Assembly: GCA_030512295.1 (NCBI GenBank) | Contig: JAULSR010000001.1 | Span: forward strand, 2,294,001-2,358,000 | Direction: 5' to 3' | From: Bombardia bombarda | Lineage: Eukaryota > Ascomycota > Sordariomycetes > Sordariales > Lasiosphaeriaceae | Length of the DNA: 64,000 nt | In this document: positions 43,708 to 55,902 of the stretch, one piece after another | Layout of the letters: every line of letters starts with the position of its first letter | Numbering within the stretch: position 1 is the stretch's first letter | Notes under the pieces: generated by a model | Told to the model about the DNA's origin: nothing | Database searches by the model: none | Seen by the model: the letters and a program-made list of their open reading frames with translations, nothing else | Position numbers and translations under genes: made by a program

Positions 43708-45741
43708 TTAGGCAGAATAATTCGGTTGGTTCTGTTGACCGGGCATTCCATTGGCACCTCGCCCGCCACGGAATCCACGCCCCCGCCCGCCACGACCGCG
43801 CCCTCGTCCTCCACGGTATCCACGGTACCCGCCGTCGACGCTCCCCTGGCCGAAGGTCTCCATATTCTTGCGCTGCTCCTCTCCGCGCCACTCGCGGCCG
43901 CCAGGCTTCTGTCCATGGTTCTCGAGCCTATCTTTGGCTTCGCTGGAAATGTTGTCAAAAAATGACCTCGACTTATTATATGCCGGAGGAACCGACTCAG
44001 GCGCCTCTGGCACCGTCTCAGGCGTCAACGCAACTTCTCCGATGTAAGTCTCGGTCAAGGGCGAGCCAGCAATGGCTTCCTTTACTACATTCTGCTTGTT
44101 GAACTTCGCGTTGGATGAGGCAAAGTCGAAATCCGAGTCGGGAACTTCAACCTTGGCAGGACGCGGTTGTCCACCCCGTCCGCGGCTGCCCCGGCTGCTT
44201 GGACCCGGTCCCGCCCGAGTGGAATTTATTCTCATCTCGTTGACCTGCTTGGTCAAGTTATCCAAGGCGGTCCCGTTTGACTGGTTGATGGCGGCCTGTC
44301 CATCCATCTTTGCCATATTAGCCATGGCGACCGCAACCGCTGCCCTTGCGGCCTGGGTAGCGTCTCTCAAATTGGCTGCGTTAGTTGCCGCACTGCTTTG
44401 CTCCGCCGTCTTGGAGGAAGAGGGCTGTGCTTGTTGAACAGCCTTGGCTGTCAGAGCAACAGGCAGTGGAACCGCAGGGAGAATCTGGGTAGGGCGATTG
44501 CCCCTAGGCCCGGTAGGAGCAGCCTTGGGAGGCTCTCGAGATGAGCCAGGGGGCGTGTTGCTGCTAAGAGATGCAGCTGTTGCCTTCACCTGCTCCACAG
44601 TCGGCTTCGACTCCACTGGCGGCGGGGGTGCGGTGGCGGCAGCAGCAGCAGGCTGCTGCTGCTGCTGGGCCAAAACCTTTGGCTCAGATGAAACCTCAGC
44701 CTGGTGAGCAGGGGTTGCTGGCTTCTTCTCTGCGACAGGTCCAATGGGAGCTGGCTTTACAGCCTGAGCCTGTCCACTAGGTGTGTGGCCAGCGGACTGG
44801 CGTCCGGACGGTCCAGGTGGTCCGGGCATGCCTGGAGGTGCGCCAGCGCCAGGTGGATAAGGATAGTTATTCCACGGACCAGGTCCCATTGGGGGCGGTG
44901 GGAAATCTTGACCAGGAGGGAACCACTGAGGGGGCGGGTACTGCATGCCGCCGCCATATGGGTTCGGAACAGGACCCGGGCCGTGAGGACCCCTATTTTG
45001 GGCCCAACCTCCCATATGTTGGGGAGGGTAGTAACCAAATCCAGGGGCGCCAGGAGGTGGACCTTGCTGGTTTGGGGCGCCCATTGGCCCAGGGCCGCCA
45101 GGAGGGCCATGAGCTGATGGAGGGCCATGAGCTAATGGAGGACCTGGTGCAACATTTGCTTGCCGGGGTCGTGCCTGAATATCCCGTTAGCAGTTGTACA
45201 AGCAGCTGTGTGGGATGTATCGAGTGTTTGGCAAAGCCACAGATCAGAAGGAAGGCAACGGAAAATCTCAACATGATATTGTTTGCGCAATTCAGTCATT
45301 GACAATGGTTTAACATCCGAAAATATTTCATCAGAGTGGTGGGTGTGTTTGCGTGAAAGAGAAAAACGGTGTCAACTTACGCCGACGATGGCAGGATCGT
45401 TGGGCACTGCTGGAGGCTTGTTCTCCTTGGCAGCGGTTGGAGTCTCTTCGATCCTCAGATCTTTGACATCTGTGCCGCGGAAAACAATGTACTCGTAGAG
45501 CTGTTCTGAGGCCGGGACCTCTTCTTCGGGATTGCCCTTCCGGCCCTCGGAACCGAACGACCTCACATTCTCGAGCGAGACTGTCGAGTCGTCCGAGTTG
45601 ATATCGTGGAGAGTGCCGACATAGCGAATATCACTGCGCGATATCAAAGAGATGCGAGATCTGTGGGTTTAAGGTTAGCAGGTGAAAACAGCGCGGGGCG
45701 GTGTCGCGGCTGCGTCCAACGAACCCTAAAAATTCAGACAT
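43708..45741 (-). CDS. SCD6: LSM14-family translation repressor / P-body protein Scd6
   Basis: Exons 45741-45725, 45660-45381 and 45174-43708 give 587 aa. Exon 1 is only 17 nt (MSEFLG), identified because it completes the conserved LSM14 start before ISLISRSDIRYVGTLHDI. The N-terminal Lsm domain spans about 1-75. A long Pro/Gly/Gln-rich linker follows, then the DFDF box (VPDSDFDF, about 448), the FFD box (KSRSFFDNISSEAKDR, about 503), the TFG box (MTFGQG-like METFGQG, about 540) and a terminal RGG region. Scd6/Sum2 proteins bind mRNA and eIF4G, recruit Dhh1/DDX6 and repress translation in P-bodies. Introns are 64 and 206 nt, both with GCTAAC branch points. It diverges from RQC1. Confidence 0.95.
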
Positions 45742-47491
45742 TGCACAAGGTTGGATGTTGTATTATTGAGGTGTGGGATCGCGCGACAGGAAGCTCGCCG
45801 CGCGGTTGAGGGTATCAAAACGAGGTGAGGAAGACAAATTGATCTACCTCTGAAGACGATGTGGGTTCAAAAATCTTAATCCGCGCAGAAGAAAAGCAAC
45901 CCAGAGCAGGTGGTGGTGTCGCGCGGGCGCGAACGAAAAGGTAAAAGAAAAAAGGTTGGATTGAGGAAGGAGAAGGAAAAGGAACGGTTGCAATTCCAGA
46001 GAATATCCACAACCCATGAAAACTCGGAGACCTCAGCCTCCTCTCTTCGAGCTAGTAGGTAGCGAGACTGGTGCAGCGAGCCCAGCCCCTCGTGCCCGTG
46101 GCGTATGGGGACGCGTGCACCGCCACAGGACTAGTCAGGTTCATTAACGCAGTAAGCCGCCCCTCTTTTTTCAGAAGGCACGAAGCGGTAGGTACTGGTG
46201 ACTTCTTGTGTGACGTAGGTTCCAGTGTGCCATTTACCCAAAGCTGTTATTGCACTTGCGACTGCGTTCGGCAATATGCAACATTGGGAGGCCGCTTAAT
46301 AGCTCGTAGTGTGGGTGATGGGCTGTAAGCAAATTGTTAGAAAAATGCATAGCTTTGGGGAGAGAGAAGAGAACTGAATTTTCGAGACATGGGGGAGAGG
46401 CAATGGGATTTAGACCTATATAGTATATACAGGTCGGGGTCCGGGGAAGCGCGCCTTTGGCTTCAATTAGCTTCCCTAACGCCGAGGTTGGATGCAACAA
46501 CCGCATAACGATGATGAGTAGTCATCATATGATATACAGGAGTATGTCCATATCATTGTTTTGTGTTCTTATTTGCGTATTCCTATGAGCGACTACTGAA
46601 GTGCTTCGTACTTGTATATTCATGGCAAGCTGGGTCTACCAACCCAATCATGAGCTTGACGGTGTATTTTTATTTTAGGACCAATGACTCAAACCTTGGA
46701 AATATCTTTATGCCCATTGTTAGTTTATTTCGCTGATACAGGTGCCGCTATGGCGTCTCAAGACTTGGTTAATTACCTACCCGATACTGATCAAGTGCAG
46801 AGCAGCTCGAGCAGCTGGAGAGCGAGCAAGTAAGGCACGGACAAGTACATAGGGACAGGTACCCACAGTGGTGGTGGTGGCGGCGTTGTGTTTTCCAGCG
46901 GGCCCCGCACATCCATCTCTTCCAACCCCACCAAGGTTTTGCCGCAGCAATCTGCTCCCAGTCATGCCTCAGGTTCGGGGAATGACTCCATCGGCAAACG
47001 TAACCTCAAGCCAATTGTTCTCAAGGTAGCTCGAGCTGCTGTGATAGGATCCGAATCTTGAAAAAGAGAGCTCATGAGATCTGATCTGCCAAACTATCAA
47101 TCGAAGTTTGGCGTTTATAAGGTAGGTAGTTACATCTACATTTCAATCGCGTACTGCAAAGTCTGTTAGGTAAGTTTAACTTCGGGAGCTTATTGTGGGC
47201 ATCGGAAATACCTCTCTGCTCTGGTACCTATTAATAAGTGCAACATTGAACAGCGTGCACTGTGCAGTAGGTACTTTTTCTCTTCTTCTCACACTAAGAC
47301 ACTCTTCCTTGCTTTTTCTTCATCAAGAATTCGAAATAAAATACCAAACTTACACACTACCTACTCAGAAGGACCCCAGCCTCGGTTAGTCTTGACAGCA
47401 GACACTGTCTGCGTCATCACTTAAACACTTCTTGGGTTTCTTGGAGACTATCGCCGCTGAATTATCTCATCCACTCATTTACTCTCACAAA
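45742..47491. promoter_or_regulatory. Divergent promoter region SCD6 / RQC1
   Basis: 1.75 kb between divergent start codons of two translation-related genes. No other gene is supported. A short inverted repeat ATGATGA-gtag-TCATCAT lies near 46510-46530. The last about 250 bp before RQC1 are pyrimidine-rich, as in a leader. Confidence 0.45.
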
Positions 47492-49693
47492 ATGGCCAGC
47501 CGACAGTTACGCAAGCTCCGCCAGCAACAAGAGTTGTTCAACGCTGCAGCTGAATCATCTCAAGCGAGCGAAGAGTCGGAGGAAGAATATGTCCCTGCAC
47601 CCCGCAAAAACGCATTTCCAGGATTTGCAGCTCTCGCAGACAATGAGGATGACGACGACGAGCCGAAGAGCGACGAGGACGAGGCTAAAGCAGACCAAAC
47701 GCTAGGTCTAGCCAGCGAGGAGGTCGAGGAAGCAGCCCCGGCCAAGAAGAGCAAAAAGTCAAAGAAGAAGAAGAAGAAGAAGAAGAAGGCAACGAAATTC
47801 GAGGTTGCTGAGCCCGAACAGAAGAAGGATGACTTCCTTGACGACATCGACCGCGCTCTCGAGGAGCTGAAGTTGAAAAATCCTCAAGCAAATGCTGCTG
47901 GCTCTTCCGCTGCATCTCTTGTCGCACCTGGCGGCTCGCCCCCTAACGAGCTCAGTGAGCTGTTCCGCATCAACTTCCAGCACCTCAAGGCTATGAACGA
48001 GATGCGCAAGCTCTTCGGAAATGCTATGGGGACGGTCGATGCTGAGGACCCGCAGGGTAACAGACTAGGTGGCGGTGGACGGGAAGTTGATCTCGAGACA
48101 TTTCTCAACACAGCTCCAAACCCCTATTCCGGGCGACCGTCAGTTCACGAGGCCGTTCTCCGCCTGAATCCGTTCATCGAAGGCAAGAGGACATGGCCAA
48201 GAGACAGCGCTCTTGGCCTCAAGATGGAATGCCTGCAGAAGCAGACGGACGACGGCTTCGCCGAGTTCACCTTCGCCCACACGAAGGCCTATGAGGACCT
48301 CGAGGACAGCTTCTTCGGCCTTGTCCAGAGTTACGACTCCATGCAGATGGTCTACTTCCTACAACGCCACCCATACCACATCTCATCGCTCATCCAAGTG
48401 AGCAAGATCGCCCGCAACGATCAGAACTCGTCCCTAGCCGCCGACCTCATCGAGCGCGCCCTCTTCTCCTTCGGCCGCGTCAGCCTGACCGACTTCCGTA
48501 AGAAGCTCGAACAGGGTCGTGTGCGCATCGACTTTGCCCGCCCCGAGAACCGCCAGTTCTACCTGGCCGGCTACAACATGATCAAGCTGCTCGTCCTCAA
48601 GGGCACCTGCCGCACTGCCCTCGAGTGGGCCAAGCTCTTCCTAGGCCTCAACCGCCAGGACCCCTACGGCATGCTCAACTGGATCCACGTCCTAGCCATC
48701 CGCGCCTACGAGGGCCAATGGTTCATCGACCTCTGCGCCTCCAGCCTCCTCAACCCCCCACCAACGGCCACCACCACCAACGGCCTCACCGCTGCCGCCC
48801 CCTACATCAAACAAACCCTCGCCCTCGCCCACCTCCAGCTCAACAGCCCCGCCGCCGCCCGCGCCTGCATCACCTCCGGCATCGCCCAGCTCCCCTGGCT
48901 CTACTACGCCCTTTTCACCTCCCTCTCCCTCGACGCCCCACCATCAGTCTGGGCCATCCTGCCCCGCGACGCCGACGAAGAGCTACACACCAAGCTCTAC
49001 GTCCACATGGCTAAAGACCTCTGGAACAACCCGCTCGCCATCAGCGCGCTCACCGACGCCGCCAATGCCGGGCCAAGACCCGACGCTGACGCGCTCCCGC
49101 GCGGCCCGTCCGTCGCGCTCGCCACGGCGAGGTTCGTCTACCTTGACAACACGCCCGAGCTGATGGCGGCGGTGCCGCGCAAGATGCTGCACGTGCAGCC
49201 TAATTTTGATTTCGACCCGCTGCCGCCGCCGCGGGAGGAGAATGTTTTCTCCAGCGAGGCGCAGAAGAAGCCGTGGGTGATGGCGGAGGAGGAGGGCGTG
49301 GAGGGGATGGTGGCTAGGTTGGCGGCGATGGCGAGGGCGCATATGGAGGCGGCGCAGCAGCAGCAGCAGCAGCAGGAGAGGGAGAGGGGGGGTGATGAGA
49401 GACGGGCGTGGGTGGAGGATGTGGAGGATGAGGGGGAGGTGGAGGAGGAGCAGATGCCGGTGCTTGCGCAGGGAGAGGAGGGGCAGGAGGAGGCGCCGCT
49501 GCCGGGGATGATGGGCAGGGTGCTGAATAGGTTGTTCGGACGGTGGGGGAGTGATGATGGGGGGAGCGGGACGAGTACTCCTGTTGGCGAGGCGCCATGG
49601 GAGGAAGGGGGGAGGAGGTTGCCGGGGGGTTGGGATGCGGAGTTTGATGGGCATGATGAGGGTGAGCAGCAGGGTGATGGAGCTGCTCGGTGA
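47492..49693 (+). CDS. RQC1: Ribosome quality control complex subunit 1 / TCF25 family
   Basis: Single exon, 733 aa. Rqc1 works with the E3 ligase Ltn1, Rqc2 and Cdc48 on stalled 60S subunits to clear nascent chains. The N-terminus starts MASRQLRKLRQQQEL, a family start. An acidic stretch follows, then nine Lys in a row (SKKSK9AT, codons at 47761-47787). The TCF25 domain fills the middle: FFGLVQSYDSMQMVYFLQRHPYH, ISSLIQVSKIARNDQNSS, AADLIERALFSF, NRQFYLAGYNMIKLL, and YGMLNWIHVLAIRAYE. The C-terminus is Gln/Glu/Gly-rich and likely disordered. ATG 47492 (AAAATGG) is preferred over the in-frame non-ATG start upstream. Confidence 0.95.
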   Translation: MASRQLRKLRQQQELFNAAAESSQASEESEEEYVPAPRKNAFPGFAALADNEDDDDEPKSDEDEAKADQTLGLASEEVEEAAPAKKSKKSKKKKKKKKKATKFEVAEPEQKKDDFLDDIDRALEELKLKNPQANAAGSSAASLVAPGGSPPNELSELFRINFQHLKAMNEMRKLFGNAMGTVDAEDPQGNRLGGGGREVDLETFLNTAPNPYSGRPSVHEAVLRLNPFIEGKRTWPRDSALGLKMECLQKQTDDGFAEFTFAHTKAYEDLEDSFFGLVQSYDSMQMVYFLQRHPYHISSLIQVSKIARNDQNSSLAADLIERALFSFGRVSLTDFRKKLEQGRVRIDFARPENRQFYLAGYNMIKLLVLKGTCRTALEWAKLFLGLNRQDPYGMLNWIHVLAIRAYEGQWFIDLCASSLLNPPPTATTTNGLTAAAPYIKQTLALAHLQLNSPAAARACITSGIAQLPWLYYALFTSLSLDAPPSVWAILPRDADEELHTKLYVHMAKDLWNNPLAISALTDAANAGPRPDADALPRGPSVALATARFVYLDNTPELMAAVPRKMLHVQPNFDFDPLPPPREENVFSSEAQKKPWVMAEEEGVEGMVARLAAMARAHMEAAQQQQQQQERERGGDERRAWVEDVEDEGEVEEEQMPVLAQGEEGQEEAPLPGMMGRVLNRLFGRWGSDDGGSGTSTPVGEAPWEEGGRRLPGGWDAEFDGHDEGEQQGDGAAR

Positions 49694-50328
49694 GAGGGGA
49701 GTGGGTGGATGTTTCAAGCTTCTGATTTATAAAGATAGCATCATATCTTACGCGGTCAATGCTATATTAATCAAACACATCAGCTTCTCTGTACTTATGT
49801 CAAGTATGGCACTGCTTAACATAATCTATGTCTATGAAATTGGTATATCTGATCGTTTTCTCCGGCGGACAAAGAAAATAGGAAACTTGAACATATCATT
49901 GCTGGAGAGTTCAATGTTGCTATCACATTTTAAGCAGAAATTGGCATTTTAAATGTAACCGATTTCCTCAATATTTAAAAGAAGTTGAGTAAAGTTTGTG
50001 AAACCTATTGGGATCCCGCAAAGCTGTCTAACTTCACGCCGTCCGATCACATCAGGGGGTACTTAACCACCTAAGCGATCAACAAACAATAAGGGGAACG
50101 AATGCACCTGTAAATTAGTGGGGCAATGCTAAGTAGCGCGCAGTGGGGCTGTGAATTTTCTACTCACCGCCCGACGTTAAGCTGTGGCAGAATTGCCAGC
50201 ATCCAGAAAATTTCTTGGACTGGCGGGCACAGCGATAGCCGCCCCCTAGGTTTTTGGGGATCCCATCTTTTCGCAACGAATCCATCCACCAAAACACCAG
50301 CCTCCAATTCCATAACCAACCCGAAATA
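49694..50328. other. Intergenic RQC1-NOP15
   Basis: 635 bp, A/T-rich in the first 300 bp (3' UTR-like), then the NOP15 promoter. No gene is seen. Confidence 0.5.
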
Positions 50329-51699
50329 ATGGCTCCTGAACTCCGCAAAAGAAAGTCCAAGAGTATGTTACTTCTGTCATTTTACCTTCGCTTTTTGATC
50401 CGGGATCAAATGATAATTGATACCTTGTAGCTGCCCTCGTAGAGGAGCCCGTCGCGGTCGCCGCTCTCAAGAAGTCGGCCAAGCCCCCCAAGGCGTCCCC
50501 CAAGACGGAGAAGAGGAAAGGTAAGCAGCTGCCTTCCACTTGACCAAGTCTTGCGCGCGTCGCAAAGCTAACCTTGTGTGTTGTGTGTAGCCAGCGAGGA
50601 TGCTTCCAATGCTTCCCCCATTGCGACCAAGAAGTCGAGGCCGAGCAAGGACACAGCTGCTAGCAAGAAGAAGAAGGTAGCTGTTGTCGCCGAAGTCGAA
50701 GAGCCTGCCGCCATCAGCCCGGAACCCAGCCCGGCTCCCAAGGCCGCCGCCGCAAAGAAGTCAAAGGCGACCAAGAAGACAAAGGCCGTCGTCGAGGAGA
50801 AACAGCCCTCCCCGGAACCCGTCAAGGAGGCATCTCCCGAGCCGATTGTGGAGGACGAGGTCGCAGAGGAGGAGGCTGAGGATGAGGAGAAGGAGGAGGA
50901 GCTCGACGATGAGACGCTGCGTTTCATCGAGAAGTTCGGCAGCGACGACGAGGACGAGGGTGCCGGAACCTACGAGGAGGGACAGGACGTGGGCAAGATC
51001 CCCAAGGCAAAGAAGTCGAAGCAGGTGGCCGCGCCTAGCACCAAGGGCAAGCCGGGCGTCATGTACCTGGGATCCATACCCCATGGTTTCTTCGAGCATC
51101 AGATCCGCTCCTACTTCACCCAGTTCGGCGAGATCACAAAACTCAGGGTAGTACGGAACAAGAAGACGGGCGCGAGTCGCCACCGGGCGTTTGTCGAGTT
51201 CGCCGAGGCCGAGGTTGCCGACATCGCGGCCCGCACCATGGACAAGTACCTCCTCTTTGGCCGCCTGCTCAAGGCGCAGGTCGTGCCGCCGGCGCAGGTG
51301 CACCCCAACCTGTTCAAGGGCTGCAACCGCCGCTTCAAGGCGGTGCCCTGGAACAAGATGGCGGGCAAGCAGCTCGAGCGGCCGCTGTCCGAGTCCAAGT
51401 GGCAGGTCAAGATCACCAAGGAGGAGCAGAGGCGGGCCGCGAGAGCGGAGAAGCTGAAGGAGATTGGTTATGAGTTTGAGAGCCCCGCGCTCAAGATCGC
51501 CGAGGCCAAGGAGCAGGCGGTGATTGAGGCCGAAGAGCCCGTCAAGGCTATTGAGGAGGCCCCCGCACAGCCCGAGGTCGTGACCGCGGAGGTGACTGAG
51601 ACGGAGGTCACAGTTGAGGATGCTGAGAAGGTGACGACGATCTCGCAGAAGAAGACCAAGGTCGTCAAGACCAAGAAGGCTAAGAAGGTCAAGGTATAA
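50329..51699 (+). CDS. NOP15: Pre-60S ribosome biogenesis factor Nop15 (RRM protein, NIFK family)
   Basis: Exons 50329-50362, 50431-50520 and 50591-51699 give 410 aa. Nop15 binds ITS2 of pre-rRNA and is needed for 60S assembly. Two short Lys-rich exons lead into a Lys/Ala/Pro-rich then acidic N-terminal region. One RRM lies at about 196-275: RNP2 VMYLGSIP, FFEHQIRSYFTQFGEI, RNP1 ASRHRAFVEF, followed by the family-typical MDKYLLFGRLLKAQVV and VHPNLFKG. The C-terminus has EKLKEIGYEFESPAL, then a Glu/Val-rich stretch and a basic end KTKKAKKVKV. Yeast Nop15 is about 220 aa; the added length is in low-complexity flanks. Introns are 68 and 70 nt. Confidence 0.94.
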
Positions 51700-53202
51700 A
51701 GCAGGCGGGACGGTCATGTTCTGCGAATTCTCACTCTATACCCCGACAGCATATACGATACAATAGATATGCCAATAATTGCTTCGTTACGTGTCACGAG
51801 CTAGCTAGCGTTTTTCAAAAGTTGGATGTTTCATTGGTGCGGATGCATTTCATGTGCCTTGTTCTCACTCTGTTTGGTGAGACTGCACGTAAATACTCAA
51901 GAAACTCGCTTTACCAAGTTGATATATGTTTTGCATGATTATGGACTCATCCATCCGTACATGATGGTTATCTCGCGTTTTCCTTGTTTTTTCTCTGGAA
52001 AAGAGGGGGAAAACATTTCACAGCCCTCAACTCTTCATAAACTCCAAATTTGTGATCGTGCCAGCCAACAATTTGCACCATCAGATTGAACCAGAAAAAA
52101 GCCATCGTCGTCAACTCCATACGGCTCAAACGACCCGAGCAAGTGCACACGGAGAAAGCAGGGCACCCAGAGCATTAAGCTGATGAAAATACCATGGCTC
52201 ATTTACTCGATCACTGGCAATAAAGCCTCAAAATTAACAAGAATGAATGTACGCACCAAGCGAACCCGAAGAGACCAGTTGGAGCTTGCGCTCGAGGAAC
52301 CATCAGGATTATAAGACGCGAGTGATTTGCTCTACTTCGCCCGAATGTGAAAATGCCATGGGAGGAGGCAGATCCGTTATTTCGAAAAATGTCAGGCGAA
52401 GGGTAATAATATGTGAAGAAAAAAGAGAACAAGATCAAACACTGCGGGTCGAGCTGGTTTTAAATACATGTGGGTGGCCGGCTTGTGATTGGCTGGTGTG
52501 TGCTTACATAATATCAATTCCTTCCCTCATTGATAGGTAAGTATCTCTACCACTGCACTGGCGCTACGCTTTTGGCGAATAAGGCATTGTTCAGTGAACC
52601 ATCGGTACTCATGTATTCAGTTTATCACCAAGAGGCAAGTGAACGTTGCGGACTGTGCTAAAATGAGGAGAGATCCTGTAATGGGCGCTTAGTACTTAAC
52701 TTTAAGGGATGCGCTCTGGGACTATCTAGATCATCACGAGGTTTACGGTAGGTATCTGTTACAAGGAAGTCTGTATTTACTAAAGGTACTTGGTAATACA
52801 TTTCTGGGCGGTGCGGGCTGAACTCCCGGTCTGAGATACTTTGTCACGAATAGATTGCGAAAGAAGGCTTAGTTTGGATAGTCGAGGTGATGTGACATGT
52901 CTGTACGAGGTTCATGTGTGACGCAGACTGTGGCATATGGATGCGAACTTGGCCGCCAAAGAGCACTCTCGCTAGCCCCTTCGCCCTCCCCTAAAGGCTT
53001 ACGTGTATGGAAATTCGCGGGTGTTTTCAGCCAAAAGCACCACCAATACACCACTGGATACCTCGACTTTACCGTCCATAACACCTGGCAGCCCGCCGCC
53101 GCCCTCAAGCCGAAACCACGACGACTACGACTATAGAGTCGACACGTCCAGCCAGTTAACCCCGATGTGACCGAATTACGAAACTCACGATTGCAATTGA
53201 CC
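51700..53202. other. Intergenic NOP15 to Rud3-like
   Basis: 1.5 kb with no supported gene. The frames are short. The final about 300 bp become C/A-rich and resemble a leader. Confidence 0.45.
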
Positions 53203-55486
53203 ATGTCGCCGACAGCGCCGACCGACTCTGTCCAATCGGCAGCCCAAGGTACGATGCATCCATACCGAATCGAATCAAAGCAAACACACACACAGCCCAC
53301 CACTGCATTTCATTCCCTCGTGGTGGCCCGCTTGCTGTCCTGTCCTCCCGCTGTCCTTTCCGCTCCCTCCCTGCATGCATGCGCTAACGACAGTGGCCTT
53401 TCTCGTCGTCGCGTACTGTAGCAGCTCCTGCCCCCAAGAAGAGGAGCAACAAGAAGAAGAAGAACGCGGGCAAGGCGAAGCCAACACTCGATACAACAAA
53501 GGATGGCGCCGCGACTGCAGAGGCCGAGGACGTGTCAGCAGACGAGCAGCCGCCACGGACACCAGGCCTGGTATGCGACCTTCCTCCCCCCAGTCTGAAT
53601 AGATCCTGGTTATGGATCGATCTATGCTGCTAGCCCCCCCCCCAAGCCATGCAGTCACCAAGCTGACCCGGTATTATTCTATTTTGCGTTACGCAGAGTG
53701 CGTCTATGGACAAGAAGCAGCAGCTGCCGCCGCAGCAGGACGGCGCCCTCGACAGCTTAGTCGGATCAGAACCCGAACCCGAAGCAGAAGCAGAAGCAGA
53801 AGCACAAGAAGAAGCACAATCACAATCACAACCAGAGCCGAACGCGAATGGGCATGCTAGTGCGAACGGCTACTACTCTACAGCTACATTAGAGAAGACG
53901 TCGACGACGACGTCGACAACCAGCGCCAAGCTAGAAGCCATGTCGCAGGACCGAGAGGCCCTGCGGGCCGAGGTCGAGAGGCTACGGAAGCAGCTGGAGA
54001 GCATACAAGAATCCCACGAGCACGTCGTATCACAGCTCAAGACAGACCTAGAGGACAGCGAAGCAGCCCGGGAGCACGCCGAATCACAATACCAGACCCT
54101 ACTCGGGCGCGTCGAGAAGATCAAGGAGACGCTAGGCGACCGGCTGAAGCGCGACAAGGCGGAGCTCGAAGAGGCCAAGGACCGCATCGAGGAGCTCGAG
54201 GCGCAGAACGAGCAGCTGCAGCGGGCGGCGCGCGCCGGCGACGACGAGGCCGCCCGCCTGCGCGACGAGATGCTCGAGCAGGCCCGCGAGCTGGCGGGTC
54301 TGCGCAGCCGCACCAACCTGTCGCAGCAGAACTGGCTGAAAGAAAAGGACGACATGGGGCGCCAGGTGCAGCACCTGCGGCACGAGCTCGAGTCGACCAG
54401 CAACGCCATGGGCGAGTGGGAGGTGATCGCCATGGAGGAGCGCTCGACCCGCGAGAGCCTCTCCGACAAGGTGGCCGACCTCGAAGAGCAGTTGGTTAAT
54501 GTGCGGGATGCGTACGAACGGGTCGCGTCGGAGAGGGACACGCAGTCGCATGCCATTGATGGGTTGCAGCGTGCCTTGCAGGAGATACAGGAGGCGCGCA
54601 GGAAGGAGCTGAGGGATAGGGTTGAGTCGTATGAGGAGCTGCTGCAGGGGCAGAAGAAGCGGGCGCAGGATGCGGATGTGCGGGCGGCGGAGGCCGAGGC
54701 GGCGAGGGAGGCGTTGACGAAGGAGCTGGAGCGGACGGCGCCGTTCGAAAAGGAGGTGAAGGAGAAGAATCTCTTGATTGGGAAGTTACGGCATGAGGCG
54801 ATTGTGCTTAATGACCATCTTACGAAGGCGTTGAAGTATATCAAGAAGACGAAGCCGGAGGAGACGATTGACAGGTTTTTATTCACTTATCCTCACATAC
54901 ATGTACACAAGAAACTAACATCTAACCCCCCAGACAAATCGTCACCAACCACTTCCTCCACTTCCTCACCCTCGACCGCTCTGACCCCCGCAAGTTCCAG
55001 ATCCTGCAGGTCATCGCCGGCCTACTCAACTGGACCGACGAGCAGCGCGAGCAGGCCGGCCTCGCGCGTCCCGGCGCCGCCGGCAACCACAGCCTCCGCC
55101 TGCCCTCGTCGCCCTTCCACCGCACGCCTAGTTCGCCTGCGCTCAACACCGAGTTCTTTAGCGAACCCACATCGGCTGCGTCCGGGAGAGAGTCGCTTGC
55201 AGACTTGTGGGCGGGCTTCTTGGAGAGGAGCGTCGAGGAGGCCGGCGCGAGGGGAGTGGGAGGCGGCACCCAGTCGAGAAAGGATAGCATGTCGAGTGTT
55301 ACGACGGCGGCGACGAGGCCGGATACGAGTAGTGGGGGAGGAGTTGAGCTGGGGGTTGATGGAGGGGGTGGATTATATGTGTATAGTGTTGATGATATAT
55401 TTCGTGGGAGGGGGGTGAGTGGGAGAGGTGAACAGTTGGGGTATAATTACGGGGTTAAAAAAACTTACACAAATTTAGATACGTAA
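53203..55486 (+). CDS. RUD3: Rud3-like golgin with C-terminal GRAB domain
   Basis: Exons 53203-53248, 53422-53570, 53697-54874 and 54934-55486 give 641 aa. Introns are 173, 126 and 59 nt, with CTAAC or CTGAC branches. Exons 1-2 encode a basic Lys-rich leader, and the start of exon 3 a Glu/Ala/Gln-rich repeat (about 80-105). Residues about 125-450 form a continuous coiled coil. The last coiled segment ends in KALKYIKKTKPEETIDRQ and is followed by IVTNHFLHFLTLDRSDPRKF and LLNWTDEQREQAGLARPG. That matches the GRIP-related Arf-binding (GRAB) domain of Rud3/GMAP-210 golgins, which recruits the protein to the cis-Golgi through Arf1. The tail is Ser/Gly-rich. The final about 35 residues are of uncertain coding status. 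Confidence 0.87.
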
Positions 55487-55902
55487 GTGTGGGTGGGTGT
55501 GTGGTTGGTTGGTTGTGTGTGTGATGGCTGGTTTATTTGCCTACATACCTACCGCGCGTTGGAAAATGGCATGGCTTGCTTTGGTACTCATAGTTGCGAA
55601 GGAATAGCGAATGCAGCATATTTTCTTCTCATGCATCGGGTCCCTATTTTCTACTTGGTGAGCATTGGGTACAGTTGGGTCTGAGGAGAATGGGGGGAAG
55701 AGAATCAAAAGCCAGAGCATCGGTGGCTGGAGAAACGTTCACATGATAATACAATGTTTTGTTATCATATTGCTCGCTGCCTTGCTGGCCCAAAATTACA
55801 CGCCTGCATCCAGACAGTAACCATCGCTTCCCAAAAGACCAAACATATCCCAATACAAGAGAGATACGCGTCAAACCAGCAAACTATCAAACCCCTAGTC
55901 TA
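55487..55902. other. Convergent 3' region, Rud3-like / membrane protein
   Basis: 416 bp between converging stop codons. It begins with a GTGGGTGTGTGGTTGG-type GT-rich stretch. No gene is seen. Confidence 0.5.
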
